Shown: positions 1 to 7,189, counted from the stretch's first letter. The stretch is 9,690 bases of DNA from Betaproteobacteria bacterium (GCA_009921765.1 RFXC01000169.1:1-9690); one strand, 5' to 3'. The notes: a model not told the origin generated them from the sequence alone. A program made the numbers and translations.

Positions 1-1048
1 CCTTCAGGAGCTGCAACGCGATGCAAAGCTCACCAATGTCGAGCTTGCCGCGCGGGTCCATCTGTCGCCATCGCCCTGTCTTGCGCGGGTTCGAGCGCTT
101 GAAAAGTCGGGGGTGATCAGCCGTTATGTCACCCTGCTCGACCCCATCAGGCTGGGGCAGGCAGTGAGCGTTTTCATTCAGGTTCGGCTGGAGCAGCAGG
201 TTGAGCGTGCGCTCAAGACGTTCGAGGCGGCCATTGCGGGGTGGCCTGAGGTGATGGAGTGCTACCTGATGACCGGTGACTCCGACTATCTTCTCGGCGC
301 GTGTTTTGCCGAGGTTGAGCGCAGCGATCGGAATGCCGCGTTCGGCTGCGTGCCGCGCGTAGCGGAAGCCCGAATACACCATCAGCGAGGAGCCAACGAT
401 CAGCATCGCGTCGGCCCCGTCCAGCCAATTCATCGCAGTTTTCACGCGCTCGCCGGGTACGGACTCGCCGAAAAAGACAACATCGGGTTTCAGGGTGCCG
501 CCGCAGTGCCGGCAAGGCGGCACATGGAAGCGATCGAATTCATCCGATTCGAGTTCGGCGTCGCCGTCGGGTGCGCGGGCGGCGGCAAGGTCAATCCAGT
601 CGGGGTTGATGTCTTCCAGGCGCCGCTGATGGTGGCTGCGAAGCACGCGGACCTGACAGTCTAGGCACACGACGGTATCGAGGCGTCCGTGAAGGTCGAC
701 CACCGCCTGGTGCCCGGCCGACTGGTGCAGACCGTCCACGTTCTGTGTGACCAGGCCCGCAAGCCGCCCCTGCTGCTCGAGCTTCGCGAGTGCAACATGC
801 GCCGCGTTGGGCTGCGCGCGGCCGAATGCGCGCCAGCCCACCATGGAGCGCGCCCAGTAGCGCTTGCGCATGAAGGGATCGACGCTGAAGGCCTGCCAGG
901 TGACGGGTTGCTTGCGGGCCCATTCGCCGCTCGCATCGCGGTAGGCGGGGATACCGGACTCGGTGCTGCAGCCGGCGCCCGTGATGACGAACAGGCGAGT
1001 GGAGCGTTCAAGAAACGTGGACAGGGCAGAAGGGCTTGAAGAAAGCAT
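1..1048 (-). CDS. SIR2-family NAD-dependent protein deacetylase, C-terminus replaced
   Basis: Reading from ATG at 1048-1046 gives a sirtuin body. Visible are the NAD-binding motif GAGCSTESGIPAYRD (residues 24-38), TQNVDGLHQ (101-109), catalytic His120 in DLHG, a zinc site of Cys128/Cys131 and Cys179/Cys182 (CLDC, CRHC), FGESVP (193-198), the GSS motif near 219-221 and NLGKTRA (245-251). Sirtuins remove acyl groups from lysine using NAD. Homology stops at about 293-298; the usual last strand and helix (roughly 20-40 residues) are absent. The frame does not stop there: it stays open through the antisense of the Lrp fragment to base 1, adding at least about 100 unrelated residues. The true 3' end is unknown. 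No clear ribosome site precedes the ATG. Zinc and catalytic residues are intact, but loss of the C-terminal part of the Rossmann fold makes activity doubtful, so it may be a pseudogene. Confidence 0.82.
   Translation of the reverse strand, partial: MLSSSPSALSTFLERSTRLFVITGAGCSTESGIPAYRDASGEWARKQPVTWQAFSVDPFMRKRYWARSMVGWRAFGRAQPNAAHVALAKLEQQGRLAGLVTQNVDGLHQSAGHQAVVDLHGRLDTVVCLDCQVRVLRSHHQRRLEDINPDWIDLAAARAPDGDAELESDEFDRFHVPPCRHCGGTLKPDVVFFGESVPGERVKTAMNWLDGADAMLIVGSSLMVYSGFRYARHAAERGIPIAALNLGKTRAEKIVGVTGHQVALHHLRPPRNGRLERLERTLNLLLQPNLNENAHCLPQPDGVEQGDITADHPRLFKRSNPRKTGRWRQMDPRGKLDIGELCIALQLLK
2..295 (+). pseudogene. Lrp/AsnC-family transcriptional regulator, 5' end off-window and 3' end lost
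   Basis: The frame is open from base 2 and continues past 295 to a TAG at 662-664, but only the part to about 295 looks like an Lrp protein. Visible in order are an AsnC-type helix-turn-helix (NVELAARVHLSPSPCLARVRALEKSGVI, split by positions roughly 29-118) and the first half of the RAM effector-binding domain: strand AVSVFIQVRL, a helix, and the conserved MTGDSDYLL (about 269-295). Family members normally continue with a third strand (commonly beginning RVVVP), a second helix and a last strand ending in a FALK-like motif, about 40 more residues. Here the frame instead runs into the antisense of a sirtuin gene. The start codon lies left of the window. Lrp proteins bind DNA as dimers or octamers and sense amino acids through the RAM domain, so this product should be non-functional or altered. 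The family call is secure; the cause of truncation (deletion or assembly join) is not. Confidence 0.8.
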
Positions 1049-1101
1049 TCGGATAAGGGCTGCAGGCCGGCACTCGTCACCCGAATCGTACCGGTCACTG
1101 A

Positions 1102-1107
1102 TAAAAT
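1102..1107 (+). promoter_or_regulatory. Candidate -10 box of the tRNA-Ser gene
   Basis: TAAAAT matches five of six bases of the sigma-70 -10 consensus and sits 12 bases before the tRNA 5' end. It is followed by a GC-rich stretch (GCGTGCGG), like the discriminator of stable-RNA promoters under stringent control. I could not find a convincing -35 box 16-18 bases upstream, so the call rests on the -10 and its position only. Confidence 0.35.
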
Positions 1108-1119
1108 GCGTGCGGTGAA

Positions 1120-1209
1120 GGAGAGTTGGCAGAGCGGTTTAATGCACCGGTCTTGAAAACCGGCGACGTCGCAAGGCGTCCGTGAGTTCGAATCTCACAC
1201 TCTCCGCCA
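1120..1209 (+). tRNA. tRNA-Ser (anticodon UGA)
   Basis: The full cloverleaf can be folded by hand. The acceptor stem GGAGAGT (1120-1126) pairs with ACTCTCC (1199-1205), followed by discriminator G1206 and an encoded CCA at 1207-1209. The anticodon stem CCGGT/ACCGG (1147-1151 with 1159-1163) encloses the loop CTTGAAA, with anticodon TGA at 1154-1156. A long class II variable arm forms a 6-bp stem, GACGTC/GGCGTC (1165-1170 with 1175-1180, one T-G pair), closed by a GCAA loop. The T arm is GTGAG-TTCGAAT-CTCAC (1182-1198). The long variable arm and discriminator G agree with a serine tRNA reading UCN codons. Its 3' end is only 18 bases from the stop codon of hyuB on the other strand. No copy of its 3' end was seen elsewhere in the window. 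Confidence 0.97.
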
Positions 1210-1227
1210 CCCTGCCCGAGGACGAGT

Positions 1228-2916
1228 CTATCCAGGGCCCGGCTCGAACCCGTACATCAAGCGCGCCTGCTCAAGGCTGATGTAACCATCGCGTAGGTCG
1301 CGTTCGATCAGCGTGCGGTCGCGTTTCGCGGGACTGCCGTATCCGCCACCGCCCGCGGATTGAAGCCAGACCAGCGTGCCCTGCTTCACCGGCAGGTAAG
1401 GTGTTTTGCTGGAGAGCACGCGCTCGTCGGGCGTTCCCGGGTCGAGCACATAGCGGGCTGTGGTGCCGGGTGCGCCACCGAACAAGCCTGGTGGCTGTGA
1501 TTGATGTCGGTCGGCGCAGAGGCAGATGGACGCACCGTCGGCGAGCACGCGAAAGACGCGGCAGAAGCCGTTGCCACCGCGGAATGTTCCCGCACCACCC
1601 GTGTCGGCAACCACTTCGTAGCGCTCGAAGAGGAGTGGATTTTCCATTTCATCGGCTTCAATGGGCACATGTCCGGCGTTGCCGGCGCCGTAGCGAATCG
1701 CGTTGATACCGTCACGGCTGGCCCGTGCGCCGTAGGCACCCGATGAAAGCTCGAGCGTGAGGAACTGGCGCTTTTTCGCCTCCGGGCGGGAATCGGAGCC
1801 GCCAATCACGGCAGTGCCCGTGGAGCCCGATCCGCTTGCAAGCACCGCGCTTGGCGCGGCTTCCGCCAGCGCCCGCATCACCGTGTCAAGCACCCGATAG
1901 GTGACTTCGCCATAGCCGACCATGGATCCAGGCGGCTGCGCGTCGCATAGTGTGCCGGGGCGGGTGATGACGGTGACAGGGCGGTAGCTGCCGGCGTTGG
2001 GCGGGTTCTCGGGGTCGGTGATGGACTTGATCGCGTATTGCACGCCAGAAATCGCCGACGCGCGCGAGCAGTTCATGCCGCCGCGCGACTGATTGGATGA
2101 GGAGCTCAGATCAACCGTGATGTCGGATCCGCTCACAGTGACGGTTGCGGCTATCCACTGCGGGTCGCTGGAAAAGCCATCCCCGTCGATGCAATCGCGC
2201 GCGTGATAAACGCCGCTCCGAAAGCTTGCGATCCGCGATCGTGTGAGTTGTTCGGATCGTGCCAGCACTTCCCGCATCGCTTCGCGAACGGTATCAAGAC
2301 CGTACCGGCCGACAAGTTCATTGAGCCGACGCTCGCCACTGAAACACGAAGCGTACTGGGCGCGCATGTCGCCCAGTGCTACCGAAGCATTGCGAACATT
2401 GCGAACGACCAGGTTCACCAGGGGCTGCTGCAACTGATCATTTTCGAAGAGTTTCACAGGCGGAATGACGATGCCTTCCTGAATGAGTTCGCGCGTTGCA
2501 GGCGAGTAGCTGCCTGGTCCCATTCCGCCAATGTCGGCCCAGTGACCGCGGTTGCAGAGGTAACCATAGGGCTCGCCCTTCCAGAAGAGCGGTCGAGCAA
2601 GCAGCACATCGGGCAGATGCGTGCCGCCAAGAAACGGGTCGTTGGTCATGAGAACGTCGCCCGGCCGGATGTTGTCTGCGCCGATTCCATCGATCAGGCC
2701 ACGCAGTTGAAACGGCATGGTGGTGACATGAATCGGAAATCCGGTGGGGTCCTGCGCCACGATCTCGCCGCTCGCGTCCATCACGCAGCACGAGAGATCA
2801 CCCTGTTCCTTCCAGAGTTGGGTGTAGGCGGCACGCATGGTCATGAGCTTCATTTCATGGGACACCCCGATGAGGGCGTTCTGGATGACCGCCAGCGTAA
2901 AAGCATCGATTGCCAT
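1228..2916 (-). CDS. hyuB: Hydantoinase B/oxoprolinase family protein (HyuB-like subunit)
   Basis: The 562-residue product matches the size and layout of the HyuB family, the partner of HyuA in ATP-dependent N-methylhydantoinases, 5-oxoprolinases and acetone/acetophenone-type carboxylases. Visible hallmarks are NDPFLGGTHLPD (residues 92-103), NRGHWADIGGMGPGSYSP (about 122-139), a central SGSGSTGTAVIGG-type glycine-rich stretch, and a C-terminal GGGGYGSP before a RDLRDGYISLEQAR helix. Related proteins often have His-His-Ala-Asp where this one has His-Trp-Ala-Asp (124-127). The gene begins three bases after the hyuA stop. Its ribosome site GGAG (bases 2926-2929, nine before the ATG) lies in the hyuA end region, so the two are cotranscribed and probably coupled. 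The complex works in the cytoplasm. The family is certain; the substrate (hydantoin, lactam, imide or a ketone to carboxylate) is not. No delta/gamma carboxylase subunit is seen, which slightly favours a hydrolase. Confidence 0.93.
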   Translation of the reverse strand: MAIDAFTLAVIQNALIGVSHEMKLMTMRAAYTQLWKEQGDLSCCVMDASGEIVAQDPTGFPIHVTTMPFQLRGLIDGIGADNIRPGDVLMTNDPFLGGTHLPDVLLARPLFWKGEPYGYLCNRGHWADIGGMGPGSYSPATRELIQEGIVIPPVKLFENDQLQQPLVNLVVRNVRNASVALGDMRAQYASCFSGERRLNELVGRYGLDTVREAMREVLARSEQLTRSRIASFRSGVYHARDCIDGDGFSSDPQWIAATVTVSGSDITVDLSSSSNQSRGGMNCSRASAISGVQYAIKSITDPENPPNAGSYRPVTVITRPGTLCDAQPPGSMVGYGEVTYRVLDTVMRALAEAAPSAVLASGSGSTGTAVIGGSDSRPEAKKRQFLTLELSSGAYGARASRDGINAIRYGAGNAGHVPIEADEMENPLLFERYEVVADTGGAGTFRGGNGFCRVFRVLADGASICLCADRHQSQPPGLFGGAPGTTARYVLDPGTPDERVLSSKTPYLPVKQGTLVWLQSAGGGGYGSPAKRDRTLIERDLRDGYISLEQARLMYGFEPGPG

Positions 2917-2919
2917 CGG

Positions 2920-4977
2920 TTAGCGCTCCGGGTTGAGGCTGATGAGGAGATTGCCGTGAAGGTCGACCTGCAGAAGAGCGCCGGGTGGAAGCACCGTGGC
3001 CGATGACAATTCCTGGATGATGACCGGCCCCGCGAGTTGATCGCCTGGCTCCAGGCTTTCACGACGGATCACACGGGTGGGTACCATGGCCCCGTTGAAC
3101 CAGGCCGGGCGGAGAGATTCGGCATGCAATGTGCTGGACCTTGAGTCGGCGGTCGCGCTTTGGGGAGTTTGGGTTTCGCCAATGGCACGGAGCCGGATGT
3201 TGACCAGTTCCACTGGCTCGCCCGGCACCGCATAGGTGTAGACCGCCTCATGTTGACGGTGGAATTCGTTGGTGAAGGCTGTGATGTCGGGTGTGCCCTC
3301 GCCACGGTCGTGCGCGACCCGAACATTGATCTCGGTGGTCTGGCCCACATAGCGCAAGTCCATGCTGCGTTCGAAGCGACGGGCTGTGGCGGAGACTCCT
3401 TCCGAATCGAAATCGGCTTGCGCGCGATGGCGGAGCGACTCAAATTCCTTTTCAAGGGAGGCTGCGTCTGTGGCATCCAGGCGTTGCAGAACCGAGCGCG
3501 AGTAATCATGCGTGAAGTCGGCAGCAGCGATTCCGCCAGCAGAAAACAGGCCGGGATTACTCGGAACGAGGATCTGTCGCATGCCGAGCTCTGCCGCGAT
3601 GGCGAAGGCATGGATTGGGCCGCCGCCGCCTAGCGGGCACAGCTTGAAGTCTCGTGGATCTGCGCCCCGCTGCACCGACACAAAGCGGATCGCCTCGGCC
3701 ATCTGGCTGGCCGCCACCTGAAAAATCCCGGCGGCAGCCTGTTGCAGCGTGGTGCCCAGGGGACCTGCGATGTCACGCTCGATCACGGCCCGCGCGCGCT
3801 CCGTGTCGAGCTTGACCGCACCGTTGGCGAAGTCATTGGGATCGATGTAGCCCAGCACCAGATTGACGTCGGTGAGGGTGACATGATCGCCACCCAGCCC
3901 GTAGCAGGCGGGGCCAGGGTCGGATGATGCGCTCTCCGGGCCGACCTTCAATCGGCCCACGTCATCGATCGTCACGATGCTGCCACCGCCGGCACCGACG
4001 GTGTGTACGTCAAGCATGGGCGTGACGATGGGGAAGTAGTCGATTTCGCGCGCTGTCGTTGCTTCGGCTTTTCCGTCCTTCAACAGACAGACGTCCAGGC
4101 TGGTGCCACCCATGTCCATCGTGATCAGATGAGTGTGCCCGGTTGTGCGGGCAAGATTGGCTGCACCCACGACCGCGCCGGCAGGCCCCGATAGAAGCGT
4201 GGTGGCGGGGTTGCGCATCACGAGATCGGGTCGACCCACGCCGCCATTCGACTGGAAAATGAAGAGCCGGTCGTCGATCCCCCTTTCCTTCAGTCGCTCC
4301 ATCAGGCGGTCGATGTAGGTACCCAGGACCGGCGCCACATAAGCGGCAAACAATGTGGTGCTGGTTCTGGGGAACTCTCGAAATTCGGGCAAGACGTCAG
4401 AGGAAATCAGAACCCTCAGGTGGGGGAGGGCAATGCGCAACGCATCGCGAAGCCTTTGTTCGTGACGCGGATCGAGAAAGGAAAACAGCAGACAGATCGC
4501 CACCGCGCTGACTTCGCTTGCCCGGACCTCGTCGATGAGGCGATCGATGTCGGCTTCGGTCAGGTCTTTGAGTACCTGACCCTGGGCGTTGATCCGGCAG
4601 TCGGCTTCGAAGCGCAAGTGTCGAGGGACGAGCGGGCTGGGTTTGTCGACTTGCACGCGATAAATGAGGTCGGCAGGACGGCTGAACCGTCCGATTTCGA
4701 TCACATCGCGAAAGCCCCGGTTGGTAATGAGCGCGATCCGAGCACCTTTCCGCTCGATCACGGCATTGGTGGTAATGGTGGTGCCGTGGCCGATGAAACT
4801 GACATCGCCTGCGCCGATACCCGCCTGCTCCATGACAAGACCAATGCCTCGCTCCACAGTGGCGTGGCGCCGGCCCGGCTCGTTCAGCACCTTGGCCACA
4901 TGGACGGCGCCGGTGGACTCGTTGACGAGCACCACATCGGTAAAGGTGCCGCCCACATCAATGCCGATACGAACCAT
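2920..4977 (-). CDS. hyuA: Hydantoinase/oxoprolinase family protein (HyuA-like ATPase subunit)
   Basis: The 685-residue protein is full length for HyuA. It has the ASKHA-type nucleotide-binding core: DVGGTFTD (residues 7-14, phosphate loop 1), HGTTITTNAVIERKGA (64-79), SSDVLPEFREFPRTSTT (192-208), QSNGG (242-246), SGPAGAVVGA (263-272), MDMGGTSLDV (287-296, phosphate loop 2), GAGGGSI (328-334) and SSDPGPACYG (351-360). The family uses ATP to activate an amide carbonyl or a related oxygen, and the HyuB subunit completes hydrolysis or carboxylation. The start is supported by GAGGAAG eight bases before the ATG (4986-4992 on this strand). It is the first gene of hyuA-hyuB, transcribed away from the monooxygenase gene across a 97-bp gap with a 14-bp palindrome. 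All expected motifs are present and I see no frameshift. The exact substrate is unknown. Confidence 0.94.
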   Translation of the reverse strand: MVRIGIDVGGTFTDVVLVNESTGAVHVAKVLNEPGRRHATVERGIGLVMEQAGIGAGDVSFIGHGTTITTNAVIERKGARIALITNRGFRDVIEIGRFSRPADLIYRVQVDKPSPLVPRHLRFEADCRINAQGQVLKDLTEADIDRLIDEVRASEVSAVAICLLFSFLDPRHEQRLRDALRIALPHLRVLISSDVLPEFREFPRTSTTLFAAYVAPVLGTYIDRLMERLKERGIDDRLFIFQSNGGVGRPDLVMRNPATTLLSGPAGAVVGAANLARTTGHTHLITMDMGGTSLDVCLLKDGKAEATTAREIDYFPIVTPMLDVHTVGAGGGSIVTIDDVGRLKVGPESASSDPGPACYGLGGDHVTLTDVNLVLGYIDPNDFANGAVKLDTERARAVIERDIAGPLGTTLQQAAAGIFQVAASQMAEAIRFVSVQRGADPRDFKLCPLGGGGPIHAFAIAAELGMRQILVPSNPGLFSAGGIAAADFTHDYSRSVLQRLDATDAASLEKEFESLRHRAQADFDSEGVSATARRFERSMDLRYVGQTTEINVRVAHDRGEGTPDITAFTNEFHRQHEAVYTYAVPGEPVELVNIRLRAIGETQTPQSATADSRSSTLHAESLRPAWFNGAMVPTRVIRRESLEPGDQLAGPVIIQELSSATVLPPGALLQVDLHGNLLISLNPER

Positions 4978-5074
4978 GTTGAGTGCTTCCTCATCGAGCG
5001 TTTCTCTGGAGGCCTCCAGTATTAGCCAAATCCGGTGGGAGCGGCTATCTTCGGTCCGCTAACGGGGAGCCGGC
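4978..5074. promoter_or_regulatory. Divergent promoter region between hyuA and the monooxygenase gene
   Basis: This 97-base gap separates two start codons that point apart, so it must hold both promoters unless transcription enters from elsewhere. Ribosome sites are clear at both ends: GAGGAAG for hyuA (4986-4992, minus) and GGGGAG for the monooxygenase (5064-5069, five bases before ATG 5075). Possible weak -10 boxes are TAATAC on the minus strand (5019-5024) and TATCTT on the plus strand (5046-5051); neither has a good -35. A perfect palindrome at 5006-5019 touches the minus -10 candidate. Weak boxes would suit activator-dependent or repressed transcription; this is inference. Confidence 0.5.
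5006..5019. promoter_or_regulatory. Perfect 14-bp palindrome, candidate operator
   Basis: CTGGAGGCCTCCAG reads the same on both strands over 14 bases with no spacer. It lies 29 bases upstream of the hyuA start and abuts the TAATAC -10 candidate on the minus strand, where a bound dimeric regulator could block or control both divergent genes. It has no T-tract and no loop, so it is not a terminator. No regulator gene of matching orientation is in the window, and the palindrome could be chance. Confidence 0.45.
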
Positions 5075-6373
5075 ATGTTTCACATGGGTTGGTTTATCGC
5101 GCAGGGATTTGGCGTTCACGGTTGGAATCAGCCCTGGTCGGGATCCATCGGAACGGAATGGACCAAGCCTGACCTATACATCGATCTTGCCCGCGCCATT
5201 GAGCGCGCTGGCTTTGACTACCTCATGCTGGAGGACGGCTCGCTGGTGCCAGACTCGTATGGCAGCTCGCCCGAGTGGTTCATGCGGAACGCCTGGATGG
5301 TTCCCAAGAATGATCCGATGCCGCTGGTGCCGCTGATTGGCCAGGCCACGCGCCATCTGGGCATTGTGGCCACCATGACCACGTCGTTTTATCCCCCCTT
5401 CATTGGTGCACGATTGGCGGCAACGCTTGATCACCTGACAGAGGGCCGGGTGGGACTCAATATCGTCACCGCCCACAACGATCGGGCGGCGCAAAACTTC
5501 GGCCTTGATCAGCACCATGAGCATGATCTGCGCTACGAAATTGCCGATGAATGGATGGATGTGGCCTACAAGCTCTGGGGCTCATGGGCTGAAGGTGCGG
5601 TGCTGCGGGACGAGGTAAGCGGGGCGTTTGCCGATTTCACCAAGGTCAACCCGATTGATCACGTCGGACGATTTTTCAAATCTCGCGGGCCACTCAACAC
5701 GCATGCTGGACCGCAAGGCAGGCCGGTGATCTGCCAGGCGGGTGGGTCGCCTGCCGGACGAAGTTTCGCAGCCAAACATGCCGACACGATCCTTGCGCGC
5801 TTTCGATCCATCGATGCAGCCAGGGCGTTTCGAGAAGACATCCACCGGCTTGCGCTTGGGCATGGGCGAGACCCTTCGCGGATCAAGATTCTCTACATGA
5901 TGTCGGCCGTGATCGATGAAACCGACGAAGGCGCGATGAACCGTCTTGAGACCATCAAGAAGGGCGCTGCAAGGCAGGCGGAATACAAGCTCGCGTTCAT
6001 GTCCTACGCGAGCGGCAAGGATTTCTCCAAGTTCGATCTCGATCAGCCGGTTCCCGAGATCAAGACCAATGCTGCGCAGGCGTCTACCGCTGCGCTCACG
6101 CGCGCCGCGGGCGCGCAGAAGACGCTTCGCGAAATTGCCATGGAAACGGCATCCGGGGGCTTTGATTATGTGGGCGCACCCGACACCGTAGCCGCGCAGA
6201 TGGGTGAGACCATGTCTGCAATCGGTGGCGACGGTTTCCTGGTCAGCCACACGCTCAACCGACGGACCATCGCCGAGTTCACGGACGGGCTTGCACCCGC
6301 ACTGCGGCGGCGCGGACTGATCCGCGCCGCTTACTCGTATCCGCGGTTTCGGGATAATCTTCTCGAGTTCTGA
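5075..6373 (+). CDS. LLM-class flavin-dependent monooxygenase, NtaA/SnaA/DszA type
   Basis: The 432-residue protein has the pattern of the NtaA/SnaA/DszA branch of bacterial-luciferase-like monooxygenases, which use reduced FMN and oxygen to open or cleave N- or S-containing compounds. Visible landmarks are an N-terminal strand with FIAQGFGVHGWNQPW (residues 7-21), FDYLMLEDG (47-55), TTSFYPPFIGARLAATLDHL (102-121), GRVGLNIVTAHND (124-136), NFG (141-143), HDLRYEIADEW (150-160) and QAGGSPAGRSFAAKHAD (221-237). The last matches a segment usually written QAGxSxxGRxFAAxHA. A GGGGAG ribosome site five bases before ATG supports the start. Enzymes of this group need a separate NAD(P)H:flavin reductase; none is encoded here. 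The gene is divergent from hyuA and is followed 60 bases later by the Rid-like gene. The family call is strong; the substrate is open, with a nitrogen compound favoured by context. Confidence 0.93.
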   Translation: MFHMGWFIAQGFGVHGWNQPWSGSIGTEWTKPDLYIDLARAIERAGFDYLMLEDGSLVPDSYGSSPEWFMRNAWMVPKNDPMPLVPLIGQATRHLGIVATMTTSFYPPFIGARLAATLDHLTEGRVGLNIVTAHNDRAAQNFGLDQHHEHDLRYEIADEWMDVAYKLWGSWAEGAVLRDEVSGAFADFTKVNPIDHVGRFFKSRGPLNTHAGPQGRPVICQAGGSPAGRSFAAKHADTILARFRSIDAARAFREDIHRLALGHGRDPSRIKILYMMSAVIDETDEGAMNRLETIKKGAARQAEYKLAFMSYASGKDFSKFDLDQPVPEIKTNAAQASTAALTRAAGAQKTLREIAMETASGGFDYVGAPDTVAAQMGETMSAIGGDGFLVSHTLNRRTIAEFTDGLAPALRRRGLIRAAYSYPRFRDNLLEF

Positions 6374-6379
6374 CCAGCT

Positions 6380-6397
6380 GCCCGCCGGCGCGCGGGC
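6380..6397 (+). other. GC-rich stem-loop after the monooxygenase gene
   Basis: Seven bases past the monooxygenase stop, GCCCGC (6380-6385) can pair with GCGGGC (6392-6397) around a six-base loop. The sequence after it (CGGTCGATTTC) has no run of T, so it is a poor intrinsic terminator. It could instead stabilise the upstream message or lower expression of the downstream gene. In such GC-rich DNA a short stem of this kind can also be chance. Confidence 0.3.
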
Positions 6398-6433
6398 CGG
6401 TCGATTTCATCACCCTGGTTGTGGAGTTTTCGA

Positions 6434-7189
6434 ATGTCCAACGTGACCGAGTTCGCACCTGGCGGCTACCGCTATGTGAACGGTGTTTTTCAATATTCCT
6501 GCGGTGTCGCGGCGCTCCCGGGTTTCACCATTGAGCGGGCACGCTTCTTTCGCCCGGTTCCCCTTGCCCAGGGCTTTGCTGCAATTGAGGCGCATCTGCG
6601 CGCACTGGGGCGGCCGATGACGGCGTTCTGCGGATGCGAACTGCGCTCACCAGAGCCATTTTCCGAAGCTGGTTTTCGAGCGTTCAACGAGGTCTATGTG
6701 GGCACCCTCGAGCGCTGGGGCTTGTATCGGAACGGCATCAATCCGGTAGCGCGCTCGAATGTGTGTCCCGAGATGAACGCCCCTGCCGAGCCATCGTTTT
6801 ATGCGTTTTCCTACACGGTTCCCGGTGCTGCGCCCGAAGGGCGCGGGGCCTTTGTGATTGCCGGCTCCGCTGAGGCGCCTGAGGGCAAGAGCAATTATCG
6901 CGACCACATCATCCGGCTGGGAGATACCTCGCCCGCGGGGCTGCTCGCCAAGGCGCAGTGGGTACTGGGCGAGCATGAACGCCGGATGGGCGAACTGGGC
7001 ATGAAGTGGGCCGACACCACCGGTGTGCATGTCTACACGGTGCACGATATTCACCCACTGATGGCGTCGGAACTGGTGCGCCGCGGGGCGGGTGAGTCGG
7101 GCGTGAGCTGGCAGTACTGCCGGCCGCCGGTGGTTGATCTTGAGTTTGAGATGGACATGCGGGGCGTCAGCCGGGAGCTTGTGCTCTGA
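6434..7189 (+). CDS. Rid-like protein resembling 2-amino-5-chloromuconate deaminase CnbZ
   Basis: The chosen ATG at 6434 has GGAG seven bases upstream (6423-6426) and gives 251 residues. An in-frame ATG at 6419 would add five residues and puts that GGAG inside the gene, so it is less likely. The protein has two halves that each look like a Rid (YjgF/YER057c/UK114) unit. One has YSCGV near residue 21, a helix AIEAHLRALG and FRAFNEVYVGTLERWG (81-96). The other has VIAGSAEAPEG (141-151), AKAQWVLGEHERRMGELGMKWADTTGVHVYTVHD (split, 172-205) and a C-terminal strand VVDLEFEMDM (233-242). Rid proteins hydrolyse reactive enamines and imines, and CnbZ-type proteins deaminate 2-aminomuconates. From memory it resembles the CnbZ family, but I could not align it. 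It follows the monooxygenase on the same strand, so it may act on that enzyme's product. No signal peptide or membrane segment is seen. Confidence 0.6.
   Translation: MSNVTEFAPGGYRYVNGVFQYSCGVAALPGFTIERARFFRPVPLAQGFAAIEAHLRALGRPMTAFCGCELRSPEPFSEAGFRAFNEVYVGTLERWGLYRNGINPVARSNVCPEMNAPAEPSFYAFSYTVPGAAPEGRGAFVIAGSAEAPEGKSNYRDHIIRLGDTSPAGLLAKAQWVLGEHERRMGELGMKWADTTGVHVYTVHDIHPLMASELVRRGAGESGVSWQYCRPPVVDLEFEMDMRGVSRELVL

Noticed and set aside
661..1098. 145- and 110-codon minus-strand frames over the sirtuin region
   Set aside because: The third minus-strand frame carries all sirtuin motifs, so these are off-frame shadows.
1182..1209. Attachment site at the tRNA-Ser 3' end
   Set aside because: No second copy of this sequence and no integrase gene are present in the window.
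2203..3006. 267-codon + strand frame
   Set aside because: It is antisense to hyuB, which has full family motifs and a good ribosome site; the frame has no recognisable domain and is a GC-driven shadow.
4420..5025. 201-codon + strand frame running into the divergent promoter region
   Set aside because: Antisense to the N-terminal part of hyuA; no motifs and no ribosome site, and it would cross the hyuA start.
5582..6250. 222-codon minus-strand frame
   Set aside because: Antisense to the monooxygenase gene, with no recognisable domain.
6380..6397. Intrinsic terminator after the monooxygenase gene
   Set aside because: The stem is GC-rich but no T-tract follows, and the downstream gene lies close on the same strand; kept only as a stem-loop.
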